DNA of 64,000 bases from Paracoccus pantotrophus (lineage in GTDB: Bacteria > Pseudomonadota > Alphaproteobacteria > Rhodobacterales > Rhodobacteraceae): positions 1,992,501 through 2,056,500 of the forward strand of contig NZ_CP044426.1 of NCBI RefSeq assembly GCF_008824185.1, read 5' to 3'. The first letter of the stretch is position 1. Each line of letters starts with the position of its first letter. This document shows, one piece after another, positions 24,642 to 32,743 of this stretch. The translations under genes were made by a program, and so were the position numbers. Below the pieces are notes generated by a model. It did no database searches, had not been told where the DNA came from, and saw only the letters and a program-made list of their open reading frames with translations.

Positions 24642-26011
24642 TGGCCGCGATCGACATGGACTGCCTGCTGGTCGCCAACCGGGGCGAGATCGCCCTGCGC
24701 ATCATCCGCGCCTGCCGCCGGCTTGGCCTGCGCGTCGTCTGCGCGCATTCCGAGGCGGATCGCGACGCCGCCTGGCTGCACCTGGCCGATCAGGCGATCT
24801 GCATCGGGCCCGCACCCGCCGCCAAGAGCTATCTGAACATCCCCGCGCTTCTGGCCGCGGCCGAGGCCAGCGGCGCGGGCCTGATCCATCCCGGCTATGG
24901 TTTCCTCTCCGAACGCCCGGAATTCGCCGAGGCCGTCGAGACCGCGGGCCGGCGGCTGGTCGGACCCAGCGCCTCGGTCATGCGGATGATGGGCGACAAG
25001 GTCGAGGCCAAGCGCGCCATGATCGCCGCCGGCGTGCCCTGCGTGCCCGGCCCGGACAGCGTGCTGCCGGACGATCCCGACGAGATCGGCCGGATCGCCG
25101 CCGGGATCGGCTATCCCGTCATCCTGAAGGCGGCCGGCGGCGGCGGCGGGCGCGGCATGCGCGTCGTGCGGACCGAATCCGAGCTGGCCGATGCCTTCAT
25201 GGTCACCCGGCAAGAGGCCGGCCGCTTCTTCGGCAATGCCGACATCTATATCGAGAAATTCCTCGAAAGGCCGCGCCATGTGGAGATCCAGGTTCTTGCC
25301 GATGCACATGGACATGCGCTGTGGCTGGGCGACCGCGACTGCTCGATGCAGCGCCGCCACCAGAAGCTGATCGAAGAGGCGCCGGCGCCGGGCATCGACC
25401 GGGCGCTGATCGCGGAAATCGGCGAACGCTGCGCCGCCTCCTGCCGCCGGATCGGCTATGTCGGCGCCGGCACCTTCGAATTCCTCTACGAGGACGGGCG
25501 GTTCTATTTCATCGAGATGAACACCCGCATCCAGGTCGAGCACCCGGTGACGGAAATGGTCACCGGGCTGGACATCCTGGCCATGCAGATCGACGTGGCG
25601 CGCGGCAAGCCGCTGCCGATCACCCAGGACCAGGTGCGCAGCCTGGGCCATGCCATCGAATGCCGGATCAATGCCGAGGATCCGCAGAGCTTCGCCCCCA
25701 GCCCCGGCCGGATCACGGCGATGCACGTGCCGGGCGGGCCGGGCATCCGCATGGATACCCATGTCGGCGCCGGTTCGGAGATCCCGGCGAGCTACGATTC
25801 GATGATCGGCAAGATCATCGCCCATGGCGCCGACCGCGACGAGGCGCTGGCCCGCGCCCGCACCGCGCTGGCCGAGGCGCGGGTGGAAGGCGTCTCGACC
25901 AATATCCCCCTGCACCGGCAGATGCTGGCAGAGCCCGGCTTCTCGGCCGGGGGGGTCAGCATCCACCATCTCGAACACTGGCTCGAAACCCGGAAATCCC
26001 GCCATGCCTGA
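24641..26011 (+). CDS. accC: Biotin carboxylase (AccC-like)
   Basis: 456-aa ATP-grasp enzyme that carboxylates biotin on a carrier protein using ATP and bicarbonate. Seen: LLVANRGEIALRIIRAC at the N-terminus, HPGYGFLSE near 84, the glycine-rich ATP loop GGGGGRGMR near 167, EKFLERPRHVEIQ near 205, and the catalytic EMNTRIQVEHPVTE near 290. Complete and of normal length. Start overlaps the accB stop; its stop lies inside pxpB's first codons (8-nt overlap). Because PxpB/PxpC are related to the carboxyltransferase part of urea carboxylase, the carboxyl group may go to their substrate. Confidence 0.95.
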   Translation: MAAIDMDCLLVANRGEIALRIIRACRRLGLRVVCAHSEADRDAAWLHLADQAICIGPAPAAKSYLNIPALLAAAEASGAGLIHPGYGFLSERPEFAEAVETAGRRLVGPSASVMRMMGDKVEAKRAMIAAGVPCVPGPDSVLPDDPDEIGRIAAGIGYPVILKAAGGGGGRGMRVVRTESELADAFMVTRQEAGRFFGNADIYIEKFLERPRHVEIQVLADAHGHALWLGDRDCSMQRRHQKLIEEAPAPGIDRALIAEIGERCAASCRRIGYVGAGTFEFLYEDGRFYFIEMNTRIQVEHPVTEMVTGLDILAMQIDVARGKPLPITQDQVRSLGHAIECRINAEDPQSFAPSPGRITAMHVPGGPGIRMDTHVGAGSEIPASYDSMIGKIIAHGADRDEALARARTALAEARVEGVSTNIPLHRQMLAEPGFSAGGVSIHHLEHWLETRKSRHA

Positions 26012-26648
26012 CGCGAAGCTTTCCATGATCGGCAGCCGGGCGGTGCTGTTCCAGCCCTCCTGCCCCTTCGACCTCGCCAACCAGCAGCGTATCTGGGCCG
26101 TCGCCGACGAGGCCGCCACCTGGAAGGGCGTGCGCGAAGCCGTGCCCGGCATGACCAATGTCACCCTGCTTCTGGACCATGTCCCGATCGAACTCGACCG
26201 GATCGAGAAGGACCTGACCGCGCTGTGGGAAAGCGGCATCCGCAAGCAGGTCGAGGGCCGGCTTCTGGCCATCGACATGGCCTATGACGGCCCGCATCTG
26301 GCCGAGGTCGCCGAGATGACCGGCCTGCCGGTGGACAAGGTGGTGCGCCTGCATGCCGCGCCGGAATACACGGTCTATGCGGTCGGCAGCCATGCCGGCT
26401 ATTGCTATCTGGGCGGCCTGGATCCCCGGCTGGAAACACCGCGCCGCAAGGTGCCGCTGCCCCGGCTGCCGGGCGGGTCGCTGTCGCTGGCGGGGCTGCA
26501 GACCGGGGTCTCGGCCTCGGCCGGCCCCAGCGGCTGGAACACCATCGGCAGCACCGGCCTGTCCTTCTTCGACCCCGAATGCAGCCCCGCCGCGCTGCTG
26601 CGGCCCGGCGACCGGATCCGCTTCAACCCCGTCGAGGTCAAGGCATGA
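26004..26648 (+). CDS. pxpB: 5-oxoprolinase subunit PxpB (allophanate hydrolase subunit 1 family)
   Basis: 214-aa protein of the KipI/AHS1 family. Seen: VTLLLDHVPIELDRIE near residue 52, the family core VVRLHAAPEYTVYAVG near 113, GYCYLGGLDPRLETPRRKVPLPRLPGGSLSLAG near 130 with QTGVSASAGPSGWNTIGST following. It teams with PxpC. Known: PxpABC hydrolyse 5-oxoproline to glutamate with ATP, and the AHS1-AHS2 pair also forms the carboxyltransferase domain of urea carboxylase. Overlapping gene junctions on both sides show tight coupling. Confidence 0.9.
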   Translation: MPDAKLSMIGSRAVLFQPSCPFDLANQQRIWAVADEAATWKGVREAVPGMTNVTLLLDHVPIELDRIEKDLTALWESGIRKQVEGRLLAIDMAYDGPHLAEVAEMTGLPVDKVVRLHAAPEYTVYAVGSHAGYCYLGGLDPRLETPRRKVPLPRLPGGSLSLAGLQTGVSASAGPSGWNTIGSTGLSFFDPECSPAALLRPGDRIRFNPVEVKA

Positions 26649-27619
26649 TCGAGGCTCTTTTCATTCCGCCGGGCGCGACGGTGCAGGATCTGGGACGCGA
26701 CGGCTACTGGTCGCAAGGGCTTGGTCGCGCCGGGGTCATGGACGCCCTGTCGCATGGCATCGCCAACATGATGCTGGGCAATGACGAGGATGCCGCGACG
26801 CTGGAAATCCCGCTGACCCCGGCACGGTTCCGGTTCCGGCAGGCCGGCGCATTCGCGCTGGCGGGCGCGGCCTGCGGCGCGACGCTGGCCGGCCGGCCGC
26901 TGCCGCGGGTCTGGGCGGGCATGGCGGACGAGGGCGAGGTGCTGGAGCTTGGCCCGATGGCCTCGGGCGCCCGCACCTATCTGGCCCTGCCCGGCGGGAT
27001 CGACGTGCCGGCGGTGCTGGGCTCGCGCAGCACGCAGCTGCGCGAGGGTTTCGGCGGGCTGGAAGGCCGCGTCCTTGCCGCCGGCGACCTGCTGCACGCC
27101 GCGGCGGATACCGCGCCGCTGCCGCTTGCGGGGTTCAGCCTGACCATGCCCGCGCTGCGTGCCCCCGGGGTCGCAGAGATCGAATTGCGCGCCCTGCCCT
27201 CGGCCGAGCACGGGAGTTTCGCCCCGGCCTCGCGCGAAGCGTTCTGGACCACGCCCTATGCGGTCAGCCAGCAAAGCAACCGCCAGGGCTATCGGCTGGA
27301 GGGCGAGCCGCTGGCCTATGCCGCGTCGGGCGAATTGCGCTCGCACGGGATCGCGCCGGGGATCGTGCAGGTGCCGGGTGGCGGGCAGCCGATCATCCAG
27401 CTGGCCGATTCCGCGACCATGGGCGGCTATCCCAAGATCGCGGCGGTCATCGAACCCGACCTGTGGCGCATCGCGCAGGCGCGGCCCGGCGACCGCCTGC
27501 GTTTTCGCCGGGTGACGCCGGCCGAGGCGGCCGAGGCCGCAAGGGTGCAGCAGCAAAGCCTGGCCGGAATCCGCGCCGAGCTGGAAGCATTCCGCGTCCG
27601 GCAGGGGGGATGGCAGTGA
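26645..27619 (+). CDS. pxpC: 5-oxoprolinase subunit PxpC (biotin-dependent carboxyltransferase-like)
   Basis: 324-aa protein of the KipA/AHS2 family. Seen: VQDLGRDGYWSQGLGRAGVMD at residues 14-34 (the hallmark start), NMMLGNDEDAATLEI, SRSTQLREGFGGLEGR near 121, the segment VSQQSNRQGYRLEG near 209, and GGQPIILAD-like QPIIQLADSATMGGYP near 244. Start overlaps pxpB's stop (ATGA). Related to the CT part of urea carboxylase. With AccC and the carriers nearby it could carry out carboxyl transfer, though PxpABC itself needs no biotin. Confidence 0.92.
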   Translation: MIEALFIPPGATVQDLGRDGYWSQGLGRAGVMDALSHGIANMMLGNDEDAATLEIPLTPARFRFRQAGAFALAGAACGATLAGRPLPRVWAGMADEGEVLELGPMASGARTYLALPGGIDVPAVLGSRSTQLREGFGGLEGRVLAAGDLLHAAADTAPLPLAGFSLTMPALRAPGVAEIELRALPSAEHGSFAPASREAFWTTPYAVSQQSNRQGYRLEGEPLAYAASGELRSHGIAPGIVQVPGGGQPIIQLADSATMGGYPKIAAVIEPDLWRIAQARPGDRLRFRRVTPAEAAEAARVQQQSLAGIRAELEAFRVRQGGWQ

Positions 27620-28017
27620 TGTTCGACAAGCAAGACCTTACCCGGCTTCTGGACGCGATGCGCGCGCATGGCGTCGGCGCGCTGGAGATCGAGGGCGGGG
27701 ACATGTTCCTGCGCCTGGTCCTGCCGGCCGGACCCGCACCGTCCGCCATAACCCCGGCGCAGCCCGCGACGGCGACCGCAGCCGCGCGCAGCCCCGATAT
27801 CGGCCGCTTCCTGCCGCGCGGCAGCGACGACGGCCTGCCCGCCCTTGCGCCCGGCCACGCCGTCCGCACCGGCGAGCTTCTGGGCTATGTCGCGCAAGGC
27901 GCCGTCCGCGCCCCCGTCATCGCCCCGGCGGATGGCACCATCGCGTCGCAGATCCCGGAACCCGGCACCCTGTTCGGCCACGGTGACACCGTCCTGACAT
28001 TGGAGACCAAGCCATGA
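27619..28017 (+). CDS. Biotin-carrier-like protein without the biotin lysine
   Basis: 132-aa protein built like the first carrier: an N-terminal helix (KQDLTRLLDAMRAHGVGALEIE), a Pro/Ala linker, and a C-terminal barrel-sandwich fold ending GTLFGHGDTVLTLE. When aligned by the shared A-P-x-x-G-T segment, the EAMKM of the partner is replaced by A-Q-G-A-V (residues 92-96), so the usual Lys is Ala95. It cannot be biotinylated at that site. The ATG at 27619 overlaps the pxpC stop (TGATG); the pxpA ATG overlaps its own stop. A lipoyl-like lysine is also absent. Perhaps structural. Confidence 0.82.
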   Translation: MFDKQDLTRLLDAMRAHGVGALEIEGGDMFLRLVLPAGPAPSAITPAQPATATAAARSPDIGRFLPRGSDDGLPALAPGHAVRTGELLGYVAQGAVRAPVIAPADGTIASQIPEPGTLFGHGDTVLTLETKP

Positions 28018-28778
28018 TCATCGACATCAACTCGGACATGGGAGAGGGCTTCGGCCCCTATCGCATCGCCGATGACGAGGCGCTGATGGCGCAGATCAGC
28101 TCGGCCAACGTGGCCTGCGGCTACCATGCCGGCGATCCGGTCATCATGGACCGCACGATCCGGCTGGCCAGGGAGCATGGCGTCGATCTGGGCGCGCATG
28201 TCAGCTTTCCCGACCGCATGGGCTTCGGGCGGCGGCGGATGGACATGGACCTGCCGGAACTGGAATGCCATGTGCTTTACCAGCTGGGCGCGCTGGCCGG
28301 GCTGGCGGGCCGCGCCGGGCATCGCATCACCCACATGAATCCGCATGGCGCGCTTGGCAATCTCGCCAGCTCCGATCCCGCCATCGCGGCGGCAGTGGCG
28401 CGCGCGGCCATGGCCTTCGACCCCGAGATCGCCTTCCTGGTCCTGCCGGGCAGCGCCCTGGAAAAGGCCGCGCTGGAGATGGGCGGCAACGTGGTCCGCC
28501 TGTTCCTGGCCGACCGCGGCTATCTGGCCAGCGGCCAGCTTGCCCCCCGCAGCCAGCCGGGGGCGGTCATCCATGATGCCGAGCTGGTCGTGGCCCGCGT
28601 CATGCGGGTCATCCGCGACCGGCAGGTCGACACGGTGGAGGGCCAGGTCATCCCGATGCCGGTGCAGTCCGTCCTGGTCCATTCCGACACGGCGGGCGCG
28701 GTCGAACTGACGCGGCGGCTGCGCGAAGGCATCACGGCGGGCGGCGCGACCATCGCGCCGCTGACCCGCCACATCTGA
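28014..28778 (+). CDS. pxpA: 5-oxoprolinase subunit PxpA (LamB/YcsF family)
   Basis: 254-aa LamB/YcsF-type protein with a deformed TIM barrel. Seen: the start IDINSDMGEGFG, SSANVACGYHAGDP near 29 with metal-type His, GVDLGAHVSFPD near 59, MNPHGALGN near 106 (family usual is KPHGALYN), and the C-terminal MPVQSVLVHSDTAGA. It completes PxpABC. ATGA overlap with the preceding carrier-like gene. Replacement of Lys by Asn in the MNPHG motif is notable and may mean a different substrate from 5-oxoproline. Confidence 0.9.
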   Translation: MIIDINSDMGEGFGPYRIADDEALMAQISSANVACGYHAGDPVIMDRTIRLAREHGVDLGAHVSFPDRMGFGRRRMDMDLPELECHVLYQLGALAGLAGRAGHRITHMNPHGALGNLASSDPAIAAAVARAAMAFDPEIAFLVLPGSALEKAALEMGGNVVRLFLADRGYLASGQLAPRSQPGAVIHDAELVVARVMRVIRDRQVDTVEGQVIPMPVQSVLVHSDTAGAVELTRRLREGITAGGATIAPLTRHI

Positions 28779-28813
28779 CCCCCCGGCCCATTCACGAGAA
28801 GAAAGACAGAACC

Positions 28814-29587
28814 ATGGCATTTTCGGATTACAAGACGGCATTGGTGACGGGCGCCTCGGGCGGAATGGGCTGGGCCATCGCCGAGCGGCTGCGCGCCAAG
28901 GGGCTGACCGTCCACGCCCTGGCCCGCAACGCCGACAAGCTGCAGGAACTGGCGGACCGATGCGGCGTCATCCCGCATGCGGTGGACGTTTCCGACACCG
29001 AGGCCGTGACCGCGCTGGTGAAGGATCTGGAAATCGACGTGCTGGTGAACAATGCCGGCGTGTCGCGGCCCGGCAGCATCCTTACCTCCAGCGCCTTCGA
29101 CATCGACGAGCAGATCGACGTCAACCTGCGCGCCGCCCTGCACCTGGCCCGGTTGCTGCTGCCGGGCATGATGGCGCGCGACCGCGGCCATATCGTCAAC
29201 ATCACCTCGATGGCCGGGCATTACGAGTTCGGCGGCCATATCGCCTATCACGCCACCAAGGCGGCGATGCATACCGTCTCGCGCCAGTTGCGGGTCGATG
29301 CCTTCGGCCGCCGCGTCCGGGTGACCGAGATCAGCCCCGGCCGGGTCGAGACCGACATCTTCGCCAAGGTCGAGAAGATCGACCCCGCCGAGGCGAAACG
29401 CAAATATTACGAAGGCTTCGAGATGCCGCAGGTCTCGGACATCGCCGATGCCGTGGAATATGCGGTCGGGACGCCGCAATATGTCAACATCAACCTGATC
29501 GAGCTGCTGCCGACGCTGCAGGTCCCCGGCGGCCTGCGCACCGCAAAGCGCGTGGGCGACGACGTGATCCTGACCGGCAACAAGTAA
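28814..29587 (+). CDS. SDR-family oxidoreductase (YdfG/serine dehydrogenase-like)
   Basis: 257-aa short-chain dehydrogenase of the YdfG subgroup. Seen: TGASGGMG near residue 12, ALARN after beta-2 (Arg suggests NADP), NNAGVSRPG near 77, ITSMAGHYEFGGHIAYHATKAAMH with the catalytic Ser, Tyr and Lys, and VNINLIELLPTLQVPGG at the end. YdfG-type enzymes oxidise beta-hydroxy acids such as serine, allo-threonine or 3-hydroxypropionate. It lies 35 nt after pxpA, so it belongs to the same operon and may act on the carboxylated or hydrolysed product. Confidence 0.9.
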   Translation: MAFSDYKTALVTGASGGMGWAIAERLRAKGLTVHALARNADKLQELADRCGVIPHAVDVSDTEAVTALVKDLEIDVLVNNAGVSRPGSILTSSAFDIDEQIDVNLRAALHLARLLLPGMMARDRGHIVNITSMAGHYEFGGHIAYHATKAAMHTVSRQLRVDAFGRRVRVTEISPGRVETDIFAKVEKIDPAEAKRKYYEGFEMPQVSDIADAVEYAVGTPQYVNINLIELLPTLQVPGGLRTAKRVGDDVILTGNK

Positions 29588-29623
29588 CGCGCCGCCCCGC
29601 CGGCATCCGAACAATCCGCACCG

Positions 29624-30844
29624 ATGGAGATTGCCTTGAGCAACATCAAACTGGCCTCGCGCGTCACCAGCATCCGCGTCTCGCCCAGCACCGCCGCCGC
29701 GCAGAAGGTCCGCGACCTGCAGGCCGAGGGACGCAGGATCCTCAACCTCACCGTGGGCGAGCCCGATTTCGACACGCCCGACCACATCAAGGCCGCCGCC
29801 ATCCGGGCGATGGAAGGGGGCGAGACGAAATACACCCCGGTCAACGGCACGGTCGCGCTGCGCAAGGCCATCCAGCGCGACTTCGCGACGCGGCTGGGCA
29901 TCGACTGCGAATTGAACGAGATCTGCGTCGGCGGCGGCGCCAAGCAGGTGCTGTTCGTGGCGCTGATGGCCACCGTCGAGCCCGGGGACGAGGTCATCGT
30001 CCCGGCGCCCTATTGGGTGTCCTATCCCGACATGGTCATCGCCAATGGCGGCACCCCGGTCGTCGTTCCCTGCGGCGAGGAGGTCGGCTTCAAGCTGACC
30101 CCCGAGGTGCTGGAGGCCGCGATCACCGCCAACACCCGCTGGGTGATCCTGAACTCGCCCTCGAACCCCACCGGCGCCGCCTATGGCGCCGACGAGCTGC
30201 GGGCGCTGGGACAGGTGCTGCTGCGCCATCCGCATGTGATGGTGCTTTGCGACGAGATCTACGACCGAATCTGGTTCGCCGATTTCGAGCCCTGCAGCAT
30301 CCTGACCGTCCTGCCCGAGCTGAAGCCGCAGGCCCTGGTCGTCAACGGCGTCTCCAAGTCCTACGCGATGACCGGCTGGCGGATCGGCTATGGCGTCGGG
30401 CCGCTGGCGCTGATCGATGCGATCAACAAGCTGCAATCGCAGATGTCGTCCTGCCCCTCCTCGATCAGCCAGGCAGCCGCCGCTGCGGCCCTGACCTCGG
30501 ACCAGCATTCGGTCGACGAGGCCGTGGCGGTCTATCGCCAGCGGCGCGACCGCGCCCATGCGCTGATCAATGCCATCCCCGGCCTTGCCTGCCGCCTGCC
30601 GGACGGCGCCTTCTACCTCTATCCCAGCTGCGCCGGCCTGATCGGCAAGAAGACGCCGGACGGCAGGACGATCAGGAACGACCTGGACTTCAGCCTGTAT
30701 CTTCTGGAGGCGGCAGGCGTCGCCTCGGTCCATGGCGGGGCATACGGGCTCGAACCCTATTTCCGCATCTCGACCGCGACCTCGATGGAGGTCATCGAAC
30801 AGGCCTGCGCCGCCATCGCCCAGGCCTGCGCGGCCTTGGACTGA
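29624..30844 (+). CDS. Aspartate aminotransferase family, PLP-dependent (class I)
   Basis: 406-aa fold-type I aminotransferase, full length. Seen: NLTVGEPDFDTPDHIK near 45, TKYTPVNGTVALRKAI, NSPSNPTGA near 177, CDEIYDRIWF near 207, and the PLP lysine in VNGVSKSYAMTGWRIGYG (Lys245). These fit aspartate/prephenate-type aminotransferases of rhizobia and Rhodobacter. The ATG at 29624 is followed by a TTG (29636) that has GGAG at a good distance, so the true start could be 12 nt later. Last gene of the operon. With PxpABC it could move the amino group of glutamate or aspartate. Confidence 0.92.
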   Translation: MEIALSNIKLASRVTSIRVSPSTAAAQKVRDLQAEGRRILNLTVGEPDFDTPDHIKAAAIRAMEGGETKYTPVNGTVALRKAIQRDFATRLGIDCELNEICVGGGAKQVLFVALMATVEPGDEVIVPAPYWVSYPDMVIANGGTPVVVPCGEEVGFKLTPEVLEAAITANTRWVILNSPSNPTGAAYGADELRALGQVLLRHPHVMVLCDEIYDRIWFADFEPCSILTVLPELKPQALVVNGVSKSYAMTGWRIGYGVGPLALIDAINKLQSQMSSCPSSISQAAAAAALTSDQHSVDEAVAVYRQRRDRAHALINAIPGLACRLPDGAFYLYPSCAGLIGKKTPDGRTIRNDLDFSLYLLEAAGVASVHGGAYGLEPYFRISTATSMEVIEQACAAIAQACAALD

Positions 30845-31189
30845 GGACAGGGATCACCGGCCGGCATTCCGGCGGCGATTGCTCGCTGAAGCGGTCGAGG
30901 AACGCGTCCCCGGCCCGCGCGATTGCACGGGCCGATCCGACCACCTTCCCCGGTGCTTGGGGCGATTGCCGCATCGCCGATACGGCTGCGCGGCTTGCCG
31001 GCAGCGGCATTCCGGATGGCGATGCCGCGGCTTCGGCTTGAAGGGATCACAGTTGCGGCATGGTTTCGAGCCCCGGGCGAGCAGCAGGCGCAGCCGCCCA
31101 CCCGCTTGCGGCCTGCAGATCGATACCGCTTGTGCAGCCCGCGATTCTTGCGGGCTGCGCGGCGTCGTGATGTCTTGGGCTTTTTCCGA
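30845..31189. other. Convergent intergenic region with one strong hairpin
   Basis: 345 bases between the aminotransferase (+) and the aldehyde dehydrogenase (-). The only structure found is the 9-bp perfect stem at 31134-31158. Open frames here do not resemble any family and no promoter was recognised. Confidence 0.6.
31134..31158. terminator. Strong stem-loop between convergent genes
   Basis: GCAGCCCGC-GATTCTT-GCGGGCTGC: a perfect 9-bp stem with a 7-base loop, 290 nt beyond the aminotransferase stop and 32 nt beyond the aldehyde dehydrogenase stop. No U-run is directly attached; a GGCTTTTTCC stretch lies 16 nt further on. Likely a bidirectional mRNA 3'-end structure, mostly for the aldehyde dehydrogenase operon. 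Confidence 0.45.
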
Positions 31190-32734
31190 TCAGCCGGGCG
31201 CGTAGCCGAAACTCGCCGGCGGTTCGGCCGCGGTCTCGACCCAGACGCTTTTCGTCTGGGTATAGGCCAGCAGCGCCTCCTGCCCCGAAGAGCGGCCGTA
31301 ACCCGAGCGGCCGAAGCCGCCGAAGGGCGAGCAGACATTGATCGTCTTGTAGCCGTTCACCCAGAAGGTGCCGGCGCGGACCGCCGCCGCCATGCGATGC
31401 GCCCGGCCGACATCGGCGGTCCAGACCGCCCCGGCAAGGCCATAGGGATTGTCATTGGCCAGCGCGACGGCCTCCTCTTCGCTGTCGAAGGTCAGGACCG
31501 ATACGACGGGGCCGAAGATTTCCTCGCGTGCGACGCTCATCTGCGGGGTTACGTCATCCAGGATCGTCGGCGCGAAGTAGAAACCGCCGGTCGCCTCGAA
31601 CGACGCCGGCCGTCCGCCGCCGGCAGCAATGCGCGCCCCCTCGGTCACGCCGGCGCCGACCATCTCGGAGATCTTTTGCCACTGCCGCCGGTTGTTGATC
31701 GGGCCGACATGGGTCGCCTCGTCGAAGGGATGGCCCAGCGCGATGCGCCCGGCCGCCTCGGCATAGGCGGCGACGAAACGCTCCTTGATGCTGCGATGCA
31801 CCAGCAGGCGCGAGCCGGCAACGCAGCTCTGCCCCGCCCCGGCAAAGATCGCCGCCTGCGCGCCGATGATCGCGCGCGGCAGGTCGGCGTCGGGAAAGAC
31901 GATATTGGCCGACTTGCCGCCAAGCTCCAGCACGCAGGGCACGGTGTTCCTTGCCGCCGCCGCGGCGATGGCCGCGCCCGCCTGCGCCGAGCCGACAAAG
32001 ACCACCAGCCCCGTCCGGGGATGGGTGACGCCGGCCTGCCCGGCCGTCGGCCCGGCCCCGGCGATGACATTGACCAGCCCGCGCGGCGCGCCGCCCAACT
32101 CGCACATCCGGCCCAGGATCAGCGTGGACAGCGGCGTCAGTTCCGAGGGCTTGATCACCACGCCGTTGCCGGCGCAGATGGCGGGCGCGATCTGCCAGCC
32201 GCCGGTGAACAGCGGCGCGTTCCAGGGGGTGATCTGCATGACCACGCCGATCGGCTCGTGGCGGGTATAGTTCAGATGGCTCGACGGCACCGGGATCACG
32301 TCGCCGTAAAGCTTGTCGCACCAGCCGGCGTAATATTCGAACATCTCGGCCACGCGCAGCGCCTCGCCGCGGATGTCGCGGATCGGGCGTCCGGCCGAAC
32401 GGCTTTCGATCTCGGCGATCAGGGGGGCATGGGCGCGGATCTGGCCGGCGATGGCCCACATGATCCGGCCACGCGCGGCGGCGGGCATCGCCATCCATTC
32501 GCGCTGCGCGCGCGCCGCTGCGTCCATGGCGGCGTCGATCTCGGCCGCGCCGGCATCGGCATAGCGGGCGAAGACCTGGCCCGAGGCCGGGTCGGTCAGC
32601 TCCAACTGCGCCCCCGAGCCGGGCAGGATCTCGCCGCCGATCAGGCTGCCGATGTCGGCGCCCGGAAAGATCTCGCGATAGAGCGTCAGGATCCGGTCGG
32701 CCTGTTCGGCGGCGTCGATTGTCGTCACGTTCAT
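31190..32734 (-). CDS. Aldehyde dehydrogenase (NAD+)
   Basis: 514-aa aldehyde dehydrogenase. Seen: MQITPWNAPLFTGGWQIAPA near residue 165 with the catalytic Asn, GVVIKPSELTPLS, the nucleotide GSAQAG, the general base Glu in LELGGKSANIV near 268, catalytic Cys in AGQSCVAGSR near 302, and EEIFGPVVSV near 398. Oxidises an aldehyde to the acid in the cytoplasm; the closest types are betaine/phenylacetaldehyde/aminoaldehyde dehydrogenases but the substrate cannot be told. It starts 9 nt after the dehydrogenase gene at 32744, and the two probably form successive steps. Confidence 0.94.
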   Translation of the reverse strand: MNVTTIDAAEQADRILTLYREIFPGADIGSLIGGEILPGSGAQLELTDPASGQVFARYADAGAAEIDAAMDAAARAQREWMAMPAAARGRIMWAIAGQIRAHAPLIAEIESRSAGRPIRDIRGEALRVAEMFEYYAGWCDKLYGDVIPVPSSHLNYTRHEPIGVVMQITPWNAPLFTGGWQIAPAICAGNGVVIKPSELTPLSTLILGRMCELGGAPRGLVNVIAGAGPTAGQAGVTHPRTGLVVFVGSAQAGAAIAAAAARNTVPCVLELGGKSANIVFPDADLPRAIIGAQAAIFAGAGQSCVAGSRLLVHRSIKERFVAAYAEAAGRIALGHPFDEATHVGPINNRRQWQKISEMVGAGVTEGARIAAGGGRPASFEATGGFYFAPTILDDVTPQMSVAREEIFGPVVSVLTFDSEEEAVALANDNPYGLAGAVWTADVGRAHRMAAAVRAGTFWVNGYKTINVCSPFGGFGRSGYGRSSGQEALLAYTQTKSVWVETAAEPPASFGYAPG

Positions 32735-32743
32735 GTCGTTACC

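Noticed and set aside
28520..30733. Minus-strand frame of about 737 codons opposite pxpA, SDR and aminotransferase
   Set aside because: Antisense shadow of three conserved genes; no ribosome-binding site and no family match.
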